DNA from: an uncultured Actinomycetes bacterium
GTDB taxonomy: Bacteria; Actinomycetota; Actinomycetes; Nanopelagicales; Nanopelagicaceae
Assembly (NCBI GenBank): GCA_937864205.1
Contig: CALMJB010000112.1
Span: forward strand, 1 to 26,286
Length of the DNA: 26,286 nucleotides
Direction: 5' to 3'
Both the position numbers and the translations under genes were made by a program. This document shows positions 9,681 to 18,094 of this stretch, in pieces (position 1 is the first letter of the stretch; every line of letters starts with the position of its first letter). The notes under the pieces are model-generated. The model ran no database searches. It was not told the DNA's origin and saw nothing but the letters and a program-made list of their open reading frames with translations.

Positions 9681-10981
9681 GAGTTAGTTGGAATTCCTTT
9701 CGCTGGCAGCGGTAGACGTTTGTAATCTGACTTAACAACATCTCCGGCACCAGAATCGGTGGTATACACAACTGGAGTTGTGCCAGTAGCTGGCTTTAAC
9801 TCACCTTTTGCATTTAATTTTCCAAACCAATAGCCGTTATAACCAATTCGACTAGTTGATGAGAAATTAAGTGGCACTAATCCTGCGCTAGCAAAAGTTG
9901 CACCTTTGCTTTCAATTGCGCTGATTAATCCGGCTCTGGTCAAATCCTTTCCAGCGGCACGAAGTGCTTGCACAGTTAACATCGCAGAGTTCATTCCTTG
10001 TAATACCACGTTGTCGAAAGTGACACCTGGGTTGTACTTAGTGTTGATCTCCATGAATTGTGAAACATATGCATCAGTTGTGTCTTTTGCATCTGGGAAG
10101 AAGCTGGCTGCTACCAAACCATCGATAGTTGTTGGCTTAACGCCAAGTGCTAACAATGTATTTGCATCGCCACCAACTGAACCAGCCATGAAAGTTAACT
10201 TGCCGACTAGGTTCAAATCTTCAGCTGCTTTTAGAACAGTTGCGGTCACATCGGTAGTTCCGAACAGAATTACCAATTTAAGTGGGGTCGCAGAAATTGC
10301 AGTTAGATAAGTTTTTGCTACATCAGAGGTAACTGATGAGGTTGGATATAGCTGAGTGTTAGCTGGTGGAGTCTTTGCCGCAGTGAAACCGGCGATTCCA
10401 TCTTTACCGAACTCATCTGCTTGTGCGAACAGAGCAAATGGTTGGCCAGCCAAATTATCTTTTATGTACTTAGCCATTACTTTCGCTTCCATCGCATAGC
10501 TTGGAAGAATTGTGAAAGTGGTTGGATATTTGGTCTTATTTGCAAAACCACTGTAGCCAGTGTTCACAAATAGATCTGGCACATTCTTTGCAGCCAATGC
10601 TGCGGCTGTGTAAGCCTTTGAATGTGTGGCGGTACCAAGAGCACCGACCAAAGCAAATACTTGATCCTTTAAAATCAAATTTGTAGTTTGGGTAGCTGCC
10701 AAAGTTGGCAAATACTTGTCATCACGATGAACGAGAGTGATCTTTCGACCATTGACCCCGCCATTTGCGTTGATGTAATCAAAGTAGGCCTTCATCGCGC
10801 CCGGAAGTTTTCCGTAGACACGACCTGCGCTACCAGTTGTTGGTGAGGAGATACCTAACTTAATTGTTGTTGCGGTAACTCCCGGGTCGGCGGCTTGCGC
10901 TGGCGCAACTAGCGCACCAACTAGAGAACCGACTCCCATTGAAGCGATTACAAGGCGCTTCAAGTTTCTAGTTCTGATCAT
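9677..10981 (-). CDS. HAAT-type ABC importer solute-binding protein (LivK-like)
   Basis: Extracytoplasmic receptor of a branched-chain amino acid/amide type importer, 434 residues. A Sec signal peptide ends near PAQA-AD at about 30. The mature start TATTIKLGISSPTTGS, then YFDYINANGGVNGRKI and the VFALVGALGTATHSKA segment, are typical of type 1 periplasmic-binding folds of the HAAT family. There is no lipobox cysteine, unusual for a receptor in a monoderm cell, so membrane tethering is not explained. A strong Shine-Dalgarno (GGAAGG, 6 nt before the ATG) and three 11-bp repeats precede it. That suggests higher expression than the membrane genes, common for binding proteins. The substrate could be branched-chain amino acids, amides, urea or aromatic acids; the sequence alone does not decide. 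Confidence 0.88.
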   Translation of the reverse strand: MIRTRNLKRLVIASMGVGSLVGALVAPAQAADPGVTATTIKLGISSPTTGSAGRVYGKLPGAMKAYFDYINANGGVNGRKITLVHRDDKYLPTLAATQTTNLILKDQVFALVGALGTATHSKAYTAAALAAKNVPDLFVNTGYSGFANKTKYPTTFTILPSYAMEAKVMAKYIKDNLAGQPFALFAQADEFGKDGIAGFTAAKTPPANTQLYPTSSVTSDVAKTYLTAISATPLKLVILFGTTDVTATVLKAAEDLNLVGKLTFMAGSVGGDANTLLALGVKPTTIDGLVAASFFPDAKDTTDAYVSQFMEINTKYNPGVTFDNVVLQGMNSAMLTVQALRAAGKDLTRAGLISAIESKGATFASAGLVPLNFSSTSRIGYNGYWFGKLNAKGELKPATGTTPVVYTTDSGAGDVVKSDYKRLPLPAKGIPTNS

Positions 10982-11010
10982 TTATTTCCTTCCAGTATTA
11001 ATCACTGTTA

Positions 11011-11043
11011 CTTAACTCTTGCCTAACTCTTACTTAACTCTTA
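11011..11043 (-). repeat. Three tandem 11-bp repeats upstream of the binding-protein gene
   Basis: Three consecutive 11-bp units (CTTAACTCTTG, CCTAACTCTTA, CTTAACTCTTA on the plus strand) fill the centre of the 80-bp spacer between livM and the binding-protein gene. The spacing is about one helical turn. They could be a protein-binding array, or an RNA leader of the form AGAGTTAAGTA repeated. No function is known to me. Confidence 0.7.
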
Positions 11044-11061
11044 CTTTTTTTGATTCACCAC

Positions 11062-12051
11062 TTACTTTTTCGTATTTTTCTTACGAAAATGTATGAGATG
11101 ACCAGGTCCATTTGGTGTGAACAAGACCGCCAAAATCAGCAGCAAACTCACCAAAAAGCCTGGCAAAGTAGAGGTAAGTCTCTCAGAGCCGCCCAGACTT
11201 GTCACAACGGCATCGGCGATTTCCGGAATTACTACTAAAACTAATGCTCCAAAAACCACTCCCCGCAGGTTGTACACGCCAGTAACAACCGCACCGGTCA
11301 AAATTAGGAATGAAAGACTTAATGGGAATGCACTGGGTGAAACTGCACTGATCAGCATTACCAGTAAAGCCCCAGCCAATCCCGAGAATGCAGAGGAAAT
11401 AGCAAAGGCAGTAACTTTCAATCGACCTGGATTTAACCCAGACAACGCTGCGGCAGTTTGATTATCTCGAATCGCTTTCCAATTTCTACCAAACTTTGAT
11501 GCCAACAAATTCGCAATTAACCAAATAGAAATTAATGCCGCTAAAGCAGATATCCAAAAGAACCATTTATATTGTGAGAACGCTTCGCCAAATCGAGTTG
11601 GCGCTTTACCAACATCAAAAATTATTCCCTCTTCGGCACCCAAAGATGGAAATGTATTTGCTAACGATGGCAGTGCAATTGCCAGCGCAAGTGTGGTACC
11701 TGATAAATATGGACCACTAAGTCGCGCGACTGCAAAACCAATAATCAATCCAAATAATCCGGCAACTAATACCGCCATAATCAGAGCGACAACTGGATGC
11801 CAACTTAATTTAGTAGCGGTTAATGCCGCGCTGTAACCACCAACTGCCATTAATGCACCTTGACCTAGCGATAACTGACCGGAATATCCCGTCAATAAAA
11901 TTAAACAGGCAATTGCTAGTGAATACATTGCCACAAATGCACCTTGATAATTTCGCAATTCGCCTACTCGGTCACTAATTAAAAGCAGAATCCAACCAAG
12001 CAAAACAAAGGCAATGAATCTTTTTCGGGCAGAATCAAATCGCGATTGCAT
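11062..12051 (-). CDS. livM: HAAT ABC importer permease LivM-like
   Basis: Integral membrane subunit, 329 residues, with about eight to ten hydrophobic segments. Family segments visible are LTGYSGQLSLGQGALMAVGGYSA near 55-75, LSGPYLSGTTLALA near 110-125, and the cytoplasmic coupling region NWKAIRDNQTAAALSGLNPGRLKVTAFAISS near 190-220, which docks on the ATPases. It pairs with the LivH-like gene just upstream (2-nt gap) to form the channel. It ends in a short lysine-rich tail. Confidence 0.92.
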   Translation of the reverse strand: MQSRFDSARKRFIAFVLLGWILLLISDRVGELRNYQGAFVAMYSLAIACLILLTGYSGQLSLGQGALMAVGGYSAALTATKLSWHPVVALIMAVLVAGLFGLIIGFAVARLSGPYLSGTTLALAIALPSLANTFPSLGAEEGIIFDVGKAPTRFGEAFSQYKWFFWISALAALISIWLIANLLASKFGRNWKAIRDNQTAAALSGLNPGRLKVTAFAISSAFSGLAGALLVMLISAVSPSAFPLSLSFLILTGAVVTGVYNLRGVVFGALVLVVIPEIADAVVTSLGGSERLTSTLPGFLVSLLLILAVLFTPNGPGHLIHFRKKNTKK

Positions 12052-12053
12052 TT

Positions 12054-12947
12054 TTAATCTCGCCTACCTTTAGATCGAGAAAATAAACCGGATGGCTTAA
12101 GCAGTAATACCAAAATCAAAATTAAGAAAGTGGTTGGAAAAATCATCTGAGTATCAATGTAAGCAACCGCAAAATTAATTGCCATACCTAAAACAAAACC
12201 ACCCGCGACTGCTCCGATCAAACTGTCTAATCCACCAATTACTGCGGAAACAAATCCAAAAACTAATAACACATCCATTGCATTTGGGTTCAATGCCGAA
12301 TTTGAAACAAACAAAATTCCGGCCAGTCCACCGGCGGCGCCGGATAACGCCCAACCAAAAGTTCTAATTGCATCGACTTTAATGCCGGATAACTTTGAAA
12401 TTTCCGGCGAGAACGCAGAAGCGCGCAAAGATAATCCAATATTTGTGCGTTGAAAGATAATTGCCAAAATCAAAAGTGAAACGGTGACTGCAACGACAAT
12501 CAAAAGATTTAACGGACCAAATGGAAGTGTGCGATCGCCGATGGTGAATCCGCCGGTAGTCACCGGTGGTGTGATTGATTTATTATCTAACCCCCAGATA
12601 AATCCAGTAATAGCTTGAATGATTCCTAATAAACCAAGAGTTGCCACTACCGGCGCAACTAAAACAATTGGCCCACTTTTAACCCGCTTAAATAATGCCC
12701 GCATAAAGAAAAAATCGATCAATGCTCCGATTGCTGCACCAGCAATCATCGCGGCGATTAATCCAAACCAAAATGAATTTGTCCGCACAATAATTTCATA
12801 ACCAACATAAGTGCTAAGAACTGCTTGCCCAGCTTGAGCAAAATTTATTACTCGAGTAGAACGCCAAACTAAAACCAACGCAATTGACATCAAACTATAA
12901 ATTGAACCGGTCGATAAACCGGTCAGAAAGGTGTCGAATAATTTCAT
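12054..12947 (-). CDS. livH: HAAT ABC importer permease LivH-like
   Basis: Integral membrane subunit, 297 residues, largely hydrophobic. The N-terminus (TGLSTGSIYSLMSIALVLV followed by VINFAQAGQAVLSTYVGYE) and the loop NIGLSLRASAFSPEISKLSGIKVDAIRTFGWALSGAAGGLAGIL are the LivH signature regions; the latter contacts the ATPase pair. Start ATG lies 1 nt after the LivF stop codon. It belongs to the coupled livG-F-H-M series. Confidence 0.92.
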   Translation of the reverse strand: MKLFDTFLTGLSTGSIYSLMSIALVLVWRSTRVINFAQAGQAVLSTYVGYEIIVRTNSFWFGLIAAMIAGAAIGALIDFFFMRALFKRVKSGPIVLVAPVVATLGLLGIIQAITGFIWGLDNKSITPPVTTGGFTIGDRTLPFGPLNLLIVVAVTVSLLILAIIFQRTNIGLSLRASAFSPEISKLSGIKVDAIRTFGWALSGAAGGLAGILFVSNSALNPNAMDVLLVFGFVSAVIGGLDSLIGAVAGGFVLGMAINFAVAYIDTQMIFPTTFLILILVLLLKPSGLFSRSKGRRD

Positions 12948-12948
12948 A

Positions 12949-13659
12949 TTAGAAACCCAAATATGCGGCTTTAACCGCGGGATCGTTTAATAATTTCTGA
13001 GCGGAATCAACTGCAACGACTTTACCTAGGTTTAAAACTATTCCCTCATCGGCGATTTTCAATGCACTCATCGCATTTTGTTCGACCAGCACTACAGTCA
13101 ATTTCATCTCAGTTTGTAGACGTTTTATAGTTTGAAAAATTTGTTCCACAATTAATGGCGCTAATCCAAGTGATGGTTCATCTAAAAGTAATAATTTTGG
13201 CTTAGCCACAATTGCTCTGCCGATTGCCAACATTTGTCGTTCTCCGCCAGATAACGTGCCAGCATTTTGATTGATGCGTTCAGCTAATCTAGGAAAAATC
13301 TGAAATACGCTGTCTAAAGATGATTTCGCGGATTTTTTATCACGTTGCCAAAGCGTGGGTAAACTTAAATTTTCCTTAACTGATAATTCTGCGATTACAG
13401 ATTTACCATCTGCAACATGCAAAATTCCGGCACGGGCTAATCTTTCTGGAGGTTGATTTAAGATTGAATTAGATTGCCAAGTAGCCGAGCCAGATTTTGG
13501 TTGAATCAACCCAGATAAAGCCCGCAATAACGTAGTTTTACCGGCGCCATTTGCGCCAATGATTGTTGCCAATTGTCCAGTTGGTACAGTGAAAGAAACA
13601 CTTGAAACCGCTCGAATAGATCCGTGATCCACCGTTAAATCATTAACGACTAATGTCAA
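12949..13659 (-). CDS. livF: HAAT ABC importer ATPase LivF-like
   Basis: Nucleotide-binding subunit, 236 residues. Walker A GANGAGKT is at 35-42. The canonical signature LSGGERQ, Walker B LLLLDEPSLGLAPL and a histidine-less switch region (VVLVEQNA, usual for LivF) follow in order. Translation begins at a TTG overlapping the livG stop (TTGA); no ATG or GTG is available before the conserved N-terminus. With the LivG-like subunit it forms the ATPase heterodimer. Confidence 0.93.
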   Translation of the reverse strand: MTLVVNDLTVDHGSIRAVSSVSFTVPTGQLATIIGANGAGKTTLLRALSGLIQPKSGSATWQSNSILNQPPERLARAGILHVADGKSVIAELSVKENLSLPTLWQRDKKSAKSSLDSVFQIFPRLAERINQNAGTLSGGERQMLAIGRAIVAKPKLLLLDEPSLGLAPLIVEQIFQTIKRLQTEMKLTVVLVEQNAMSALKIADEGIVLNLGKVVAVDSAQKLLNDPAVKAAYLGF

Positions 13660-14420
13660 TGGCTCACCCCTAAGTAGGCGGCAATCACCGCAGGATCTTC
13701 TCGAACCGCATCAACTTTTCCACTGGCAATCACCTCGCCAAAATTCAAAACATAAAGTCGATCGCAAACATTCATGACTACATCCATGTGATGTTCCACC
13801 AAAATGATTGCCGATTGCGAGGCTAAATTATGAATTAGTAAATTCATCCACTCGATATCTGGCGCCCCTAACCCACCGGCTGGTTCATCTAATAAAAGAA
13901 TCTGTGGCTCACTAACCAAAGCTCGGGCGATGGCCACCCGTTTAGTAACTGGATAAGGCAGCGAATTTGCTTTGCGATCTGCGATTCCACCGCAATAGAC
14001 CCGCTCAAGCGCGCTCATTGCAACTTCTTTTAATGCGCGTTCATCTTTCTTATCAAATCCAAGCGCAGCGCTTATTAATCCGGTTTTCGATTTAATGCTG
14101 GCACCAATCATGACATTTTCAAGCACGGTCAGATCTGGAAATAATCCAACTCCTTGCAATGTACGAGCGATTCCTAATTTTGGTAATTCAAAAGGTTTAG
14201 GCCAGTCATGTTTTTTATTATTTAAAATTAATTCACCATTAGTTACATCAACTAATCCACACAAAGCATTGAACAAAGTAGTTTTACCGGCACCATTTGG
14301 ACCAATTAAGCCAACGACTTCGCCCGGATGTAAATCTAAATAAACATCATTTAATGCTTTTAACCCGCCAAAATTCACCGATAAAGATTTGATGGAAAGC
14401 AGATCTGAACCGCTATTCAT
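13656..14420 (-). CDS. livG: HAAT ABC importer ATPase LivG-like
   Basis: Nucleotide-binding subunit, 254 residues from the ATG at 14420. An upstream in-frame extension to 14540 lies inside alr and is not conserved-looking, so I reject it. Walker A GPNGAGKT, Walker B LLLDEPAGGLG and the switch histidine in VEHHMD are intact. The ABC signature is odd: the usual LSYGQQ/LPYGQQ position reads LPYPVTK, with Pro in place of the Gly. The start overlaps the alr stop by 8 nt, coupling the importer to alanine racemase. Confidence 0.92.
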   Translation of the reverse strand: MNSGSDLLSIKSLSVNFGGLKALNDVYLDLHPGEVVGLIGPNGAGKTTLFNALCGLVDVTNGELILNNKKHDWPKPFELPKLGIARTLQGVGLFPDLTVLENVMIGASIKSKTGLISAALGFDKKDERALKEVAMSALERVYCGGIADRKANSLPYPVTKRVAIARALVSEPQILLLDEPAGGLGAPDIEWMNLLIHNLASQSAIILVEHHMDVVMNVCDRLYVLNFGEVIASGKVDAVREDPAVIAAYLGVSH

Positions 14421-15531
14421 GAACGTAGATTCTAGGCACGCGAACACCGATTCGGGTAACAATCTCATAATTAATTGTGTTGGCTGCCTCTGCCCAATCA
14501 TCAACTGTGTACTCTCCGGCAGCGCCATCACCAAAGACAATTACTTCATCACCAGTTTTTGCATTCGAATCATTTCCTAAATCAACAACAAATTGATCCA
14601 TAGAAACTCTGCCCAAAAGTGGCGCACGCTTACCGGCCACAAATACGCCAGCCTTATTTGAGGAAATCCTGGGAATTCCATCTGCATAACCCATATTTAC
14701 TACCGCAATTTTGGTATCTCGATTTACTTTTCCAATTCCACCGTAACCAACTTGGGCACCAGCGGCAACTGTTTTAACCAAATGTAATTTGCAAATCAAC
14801 TTCATTGCCGGTTGCAAGCCAAGTTTTTTTGAATTGCCCATATTTATTACATCTGGTGATAATCCATACATACCAATTCCCCATCGAATCAAATCTTGTG
14901 ACAAATCTTTAAAATTAATACTCGCCGCCGAATTACTGAAATGTTTTATTTGCGGAACTAATCCAACTTGATGGAATAACTCTGACATTTGTGTGAATTT
15001 TTGAAATTGCAATTGAGTAAATGTCTTGGCTGGTTCATCTGCTTGAGCAAAATGTGTCCATAAACCGACCAGTTCAAATTCCTGCTTTACTTTCACGAGC
15101 TCTGCCAAAAATTTATCTAAATCATCTCGAACGCCACCACGGGTCATTCCGGTGTCTAGTTCTACGTGCAATCTTGGTTTAATTTTTATTTGCCGAGCAA
15201 CTTGCAGAATTTCATTGAGCAATTCAATTGAGGAAACTGATAAATCAATTTGATTTTTCAATGCTGCGACAAAATCTTCGCCAAGTGGGGTCAGCCAAGC
15301 AATTATTGGTCCATCAATTTTGGCGCCACGAAGTGCTAGCGCCTCCTCGAGCAAGGCGGTGCCTAACCAATCCGCGCCGGCAGCTTTAGCTGCTTTAGCA
15401 ACCGGAATTAATCCATGGCCATAAGCATCGGCTTTAACAACGGCCAGCAATGGTTTTTTAGTTTGTTGTTTGATAACTGAAATGTTGTGAGCGATGGCGG
15501 AGAGATTTACATAGGCTGCGGCTCTGCTCAT
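14413..15531 (-). CDS. alr: Alanine racemase
   Basis: PLP enzyme interconverting L- and D-alanine for peptidoglycan, 372 residues. Lys33 in VVKADAYGHG carries PLP, and Tyr263 in VGYGG is the opposite catalytic base. RGG near 131, GMYGLSPD near 220, GYADGIPR near 281 and LGRVSMDQ complete the family pattern. It is downstream of glmS and the PAP2 gene, fitting an envelope-precursor cluster. In related genomes alr is next to, or one gene from, tsaE; here it instead leads directly into the importer operon with an 8-nt overlap. Confidence 0.97.
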   Translation of the reverse strand: MSRAAAYVNLSAIAHNISVIKQQTKKPLLAVVKADAYGHGLIPVAKAAKAAGADWLGTALLEEALALRGAKIDGPIIAWLTPLGEDFVAALKNQIDLSVSSIELLNEILQVARQIKIKPRLHVELDTGMTRGGVRDDLDKFLAELVKVKQEFELVGLWTHFAQADEPAKTFTQLQFQKFTQMSELFHQVGLVPQIKHFSNSAASINFKDLSQDLIRWGIGMYGLSPDVINMGNSKKLGLQPAMKLICKLHLVKTVAAGAQVGYGGIGKVNRDTKIAVVNMGYADGIPRISSNKAGVFVAGKRAPLLGRVSMDQFVVDLGNDSNAKTGDEVIVFGDGAAGEYTVDDWAEAANTINYEIVTRIGVRVPRIYVHE

Positions 15532-15567
15532 TGTTCAAATTTACTTCAAAATAGGTTGATTGATTAA

Positions 15568-16233
15568 TTAAGAGGGTTGATTCTTAGAAGGAATCCGACG
15601 GTCTAATGCAATTATCAACACTAGCAATGCGCCACCAATAAATAGTCCACCTAACAAATCTGAGAACCAATGAGTATTTCGATACAAACTTGCTAAACAA
15701 ACACCGGCAGTAATTAAGATGACAAACCAAGTCAACCGCAATCCTTCAAATGGTTCACGATGTGAGTATCTAAAAATTAGATATGCAAACATCCCCCAGG
15801 TGAGCAAGGCATTTGCAGCATGACCGCTTGGATAACTCAAGCCACTGTCTGTGAAAACTAAATCAAACCCAGAACTTGGTTTAGTTCGGCCAAACATCAA
15901 CTTACTAATTCCAACAATGAGATTTAAAAGTAAAAGCGAAAGCAAGCTCAAATTTATAGGTCGCCATGATTTAAATCTGCGCGCAATTATCACGGCAGTA
16001 AATAACAGCACAATTGCCGTGATACTTCGCAAACCTAAATCATCAATCAGCATCACTAAAGTTGGAGTTTTGCCTTTAGTAGAAAGTAAAAAATTACGTT
16101 CTTTAATCGCTTCATCAACTCTGCGAATCCAGGTATTTGCTAGAACTTGTTGAGTAACAAAGGCATATGCCAGCAGCAATATGGCAGCCCACTTCAAGGC
16201 AATCCACATTTCCGATCTACGACGTGCACTCAT
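15568..16233 (-). CDS. PAP2-family membrane phosphatase
   Basis: Membrane phosphatase of 221 residues with about five to six hydrophobic segments. The three PAP2 active-site motifs are present: K-x4-R-x-K-P (KLMFGRTKP), PSGH (YPSGHAAN), and R-N-T-H-x3-D (SLYRNTHWFSDLLGG). Family members dephosphorylate undecaprenyl pyrophosphate, phosphatidic acid or related lipids. Its position between glmS and alr makes recycling of the undecaprenyl carrier an attractive guess, but no substrate can be read off. It starts 17 nt after the glmS stop and is likely co-transcribed. Confidence 0.88.
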   Translation of the reverse strand: MSARRRSEMWIALKWAAILLLAYAFVTQQVLANTWIRRVDEAIKERNFLLSTKGKTPTLVMLIDDLGLRSITAIVLLFTAVIIARRFKSWRPINLSLLSLLLLNLIVGISKLMFGRTKPSSGFDLVFTDSGLSYPSGHAANALLTWGMFAYLIFRYSHREPFEGLRLTWFVILITAGVCLASLYRNTHWFSDLLGGLFIGGALLVLIIALDRRIPSKNQPS

Positions 16234-16250
16234 ATTGAATATCTAAATTT

Positions 16251-18092
16251 TTATTCTACAGTTACAGATTTTGCAAGATTTCTAGGTTGATCGACATCGT
16301 TACCGCGCGCAACCGCCATCTCATAGGCAATTACTTGTAATGGAATTACTGCCAGAATCGGTTGTAATAGTTCTGAGCAAGTCGGAATTCGAATTTGTAA
16401 ATCAAAATTCTTAACCTCATGATCAGAAATGATGATTACATTCGCGCCACGTGCTTTAACCTCTTGAATATTACTTAACATCTTTTCATTGATTACAGAT
16501 TCTTCTGAAGGCAAAAGGGCTACAACTGGAGTGCCATTCTCAATCAACGCAATTGGACCATGTTTAAGTTCACCGCCAGCAAAACCTTCGGCGTGCATAT
16601 AAGCCAATTCTTTAAGTTTTAACGCTCCCTCTAAAACGGTGGGAAAACCAACCCCCCGGCCAATAAACAACATAGAGGCAGCATCTTTAAATTTTCGGGT
16701 CATTTCTCGAAGTGGTTCAACTGTTTCTAAGACTTGTTCGACTTTGGCTGGCAGCGCATCTAATTCTGACAATATTTGATCAATTTCTTTTTGAGTCAAC
16801 GAATTGTGAAGTTTTGCAAAATGTATTCCCAAAAGATAAATCGCAATCAATTGGGTAACAAATGCTTTAGTCGAAGCCACTGCAATTTCTGGACCGGCAG
16901 CTGTGTAGATCACTGCATCAGATTCCCGCGGAATTGTGGAACCATTTGTATTGCATATGGAAAGTATCTTTGCGCCATTTTTCTGGGCATAACGCATGGC
17001 CATCAAAGTGTCCATGGTTTCACCAGATTGAGAAATAGGCACAATCAAAGTTGATTTACTGATTGCCGGTTCGCGATATCGATATTCAGATGCAAGTTCC
17101 ACATCCACAGAAATTTTTGTCCATGCTTCGATCACATATTTACCTACTAATCCGGCATGGTAAGCGGTTCCGCAGGCGATGAACACAATCTTTTTGATTT
17201 CGCTTAAATCAATATTTAAATTTAGTCCAGAATTTTGCTTAGCTTTATTCATCGATTCACTAATCGATTTACTAATTAACAAAGTATCAGCAATTGCTTT
17301 TGGTTGTTCATAAATCTCTTTCAACATGAAATGAGTAAACCCACCTCGTTCGGCTGCTTTTGCATCCCATGAGATTTCAAAATCTTTGGGTTTAACTGCC
17401 AAACCTTTCAAATCAGTAACCGAAATTTTTTCCGGGGTTATCGAAACCACCTGATCTTGCCCAAGTTCTAACGCTTTCTTAGTGTGAGAAATAAAAGCAG
17501 AGACATCTGAAGCTAAAAAGTTCTCGCCATTGCCCACCCCGACTACCAAAGGAGAATTTCGCCTGGCGCCAACTATTAAATCTGGATGATCAGAATGAAT
17601 TGCCAGCAATGTAAATGAACCGCGTAATTGCTGGCAGACCTCGCGCATTGCTGCCGATAAATCTGATCCATTCCTCTTATATGCATCTGCCAATAAATGT
17701 GCCACCGATTCGGTATCGGTTTCAGAGAGATATTTATGCCCAGCGCTCTCTAATTGACGGCGAATTTCTAAGTAATTTTCGATGATGCCGTTATGTATTA
17801 CCGCGAGTTTTCCACTTTCATCTAGGTGCGGATGTGCATTTAAGTCTGTCGGTCCACCGTGAGTAGCCCAACGGGTATGACCAATTCCAGCGTTAGATTT
17901 TGGAACATTAGTAAGAGAATTAGAAAGTATTTGTAATTTGCCGGCGCGCTTTTCCACAAACAATTTCTCACTTTTTTGGATCGGAATCGCAATACCAGCT
18001 GAGTCATAACCGCGATATTCCAAGCGCTTTAAACCATCAATGATCAAATTAATGGCGGGAGTTTTACCGGTATAACCAACGATTCCGCACAT
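16251..18092 (-). CDS. glmS: Glucosamine-fructose-6-phosphate aminotransferase (isomerizing)
   Basis: Makes glucosamine 6-phosphate from fructose 6-phosphate and glutamine. The start must be the ATG at 18092, because the nucleophile is the cysteine exposed when Met is removed (MCGIVGY); a TTG two codons upstream would bury it. That gives 613 residues. The glutaminase half has GHTRWATHG and HNGIIENY. The isomerase half has two SIS domains (ACGTAYHAG, SQSGETMDT, GRG and AEGFAGGELKHGPIAL). It ends in the signature DQPRNLAKSVTVE. It follows glmM by 2 nt. No glmS-type ribozyme can fit in that gap. Confidence 0.98.
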   Translation of the reverse strand: MCGIVGYTGKTPAINLIIDGLKRLEYRGYDSAGIAIPIQKSEKLFVEKRAGKLQILSNSLTNVPKSNAGIGHTRWATHGGPTDLNAHPHLDESGKLAVIHNGIIENYLEIRRQLESAGHKYLSETDTESVAHLLADAYKRNGSDLSAAMREVCQQLRGSFTLLAIHSDHPDLIVGARRNSPLVVGVGNGENFLASDVSAFISHTKKALELGQDQVVSITPEKISVTDLKGLAVKPKDFEISWDAKAAERGGFTHFMLKEIYEQPKAIADTLLISKSISESMNKAKQNSGLNLNIDLSEIKKIVFIACGTAYHAGLVGKYVIEAWTKISVDVELASEYRYREPAISKSTLIVPISQSGETMDTLMAMRYAQKNGAKILSICNTNGSTIPRESDAVIYTAAGPEIAVASTKAFVTQLIAIYLLGIHFAKLHNSLTQKEIDQILSELDALPAKVEQVLETVEPLREMTRKFKDAASMLFIGRGVGFPTVLEGALKLKELAYMHAEGFAGGELKHGPIALIENGTPVVALLPSEESVINEKMLSNIQEVKARGANVIIISDHEVKNFDLQIRIPTCSELLQPILAVIPLQVIAYEMAVARGNDVDQPRNLAKSVTVE

Positions 18093-18094
18093 GG

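Noticed and set aside
9906..10310. 134-residue plus-strand reading frame inside the binding-protein gene
   Set aside because: Antisense shadow of a well-supported gene, with no recognisable domain or ribosome-binding site. The same reasoning removed plus-strand frames at 185-508, 11117-11461, 3849-4088 and others.
14421..14540. N-terminal extension of LivG overlapping alr by 128 nt
   Set aside because: The extra 40 residues read the alr coding sequence in another frame and precede the normal LivG N-terminus; the ATG at 14420 gives the usual length and an 8-nt overlap.
18093..18094. glmS ribozyme or riboswitch
   Set aside because: Only 2 nt separate glmM and glmS, and the known ribozyme class is mainly in Firmicutes.
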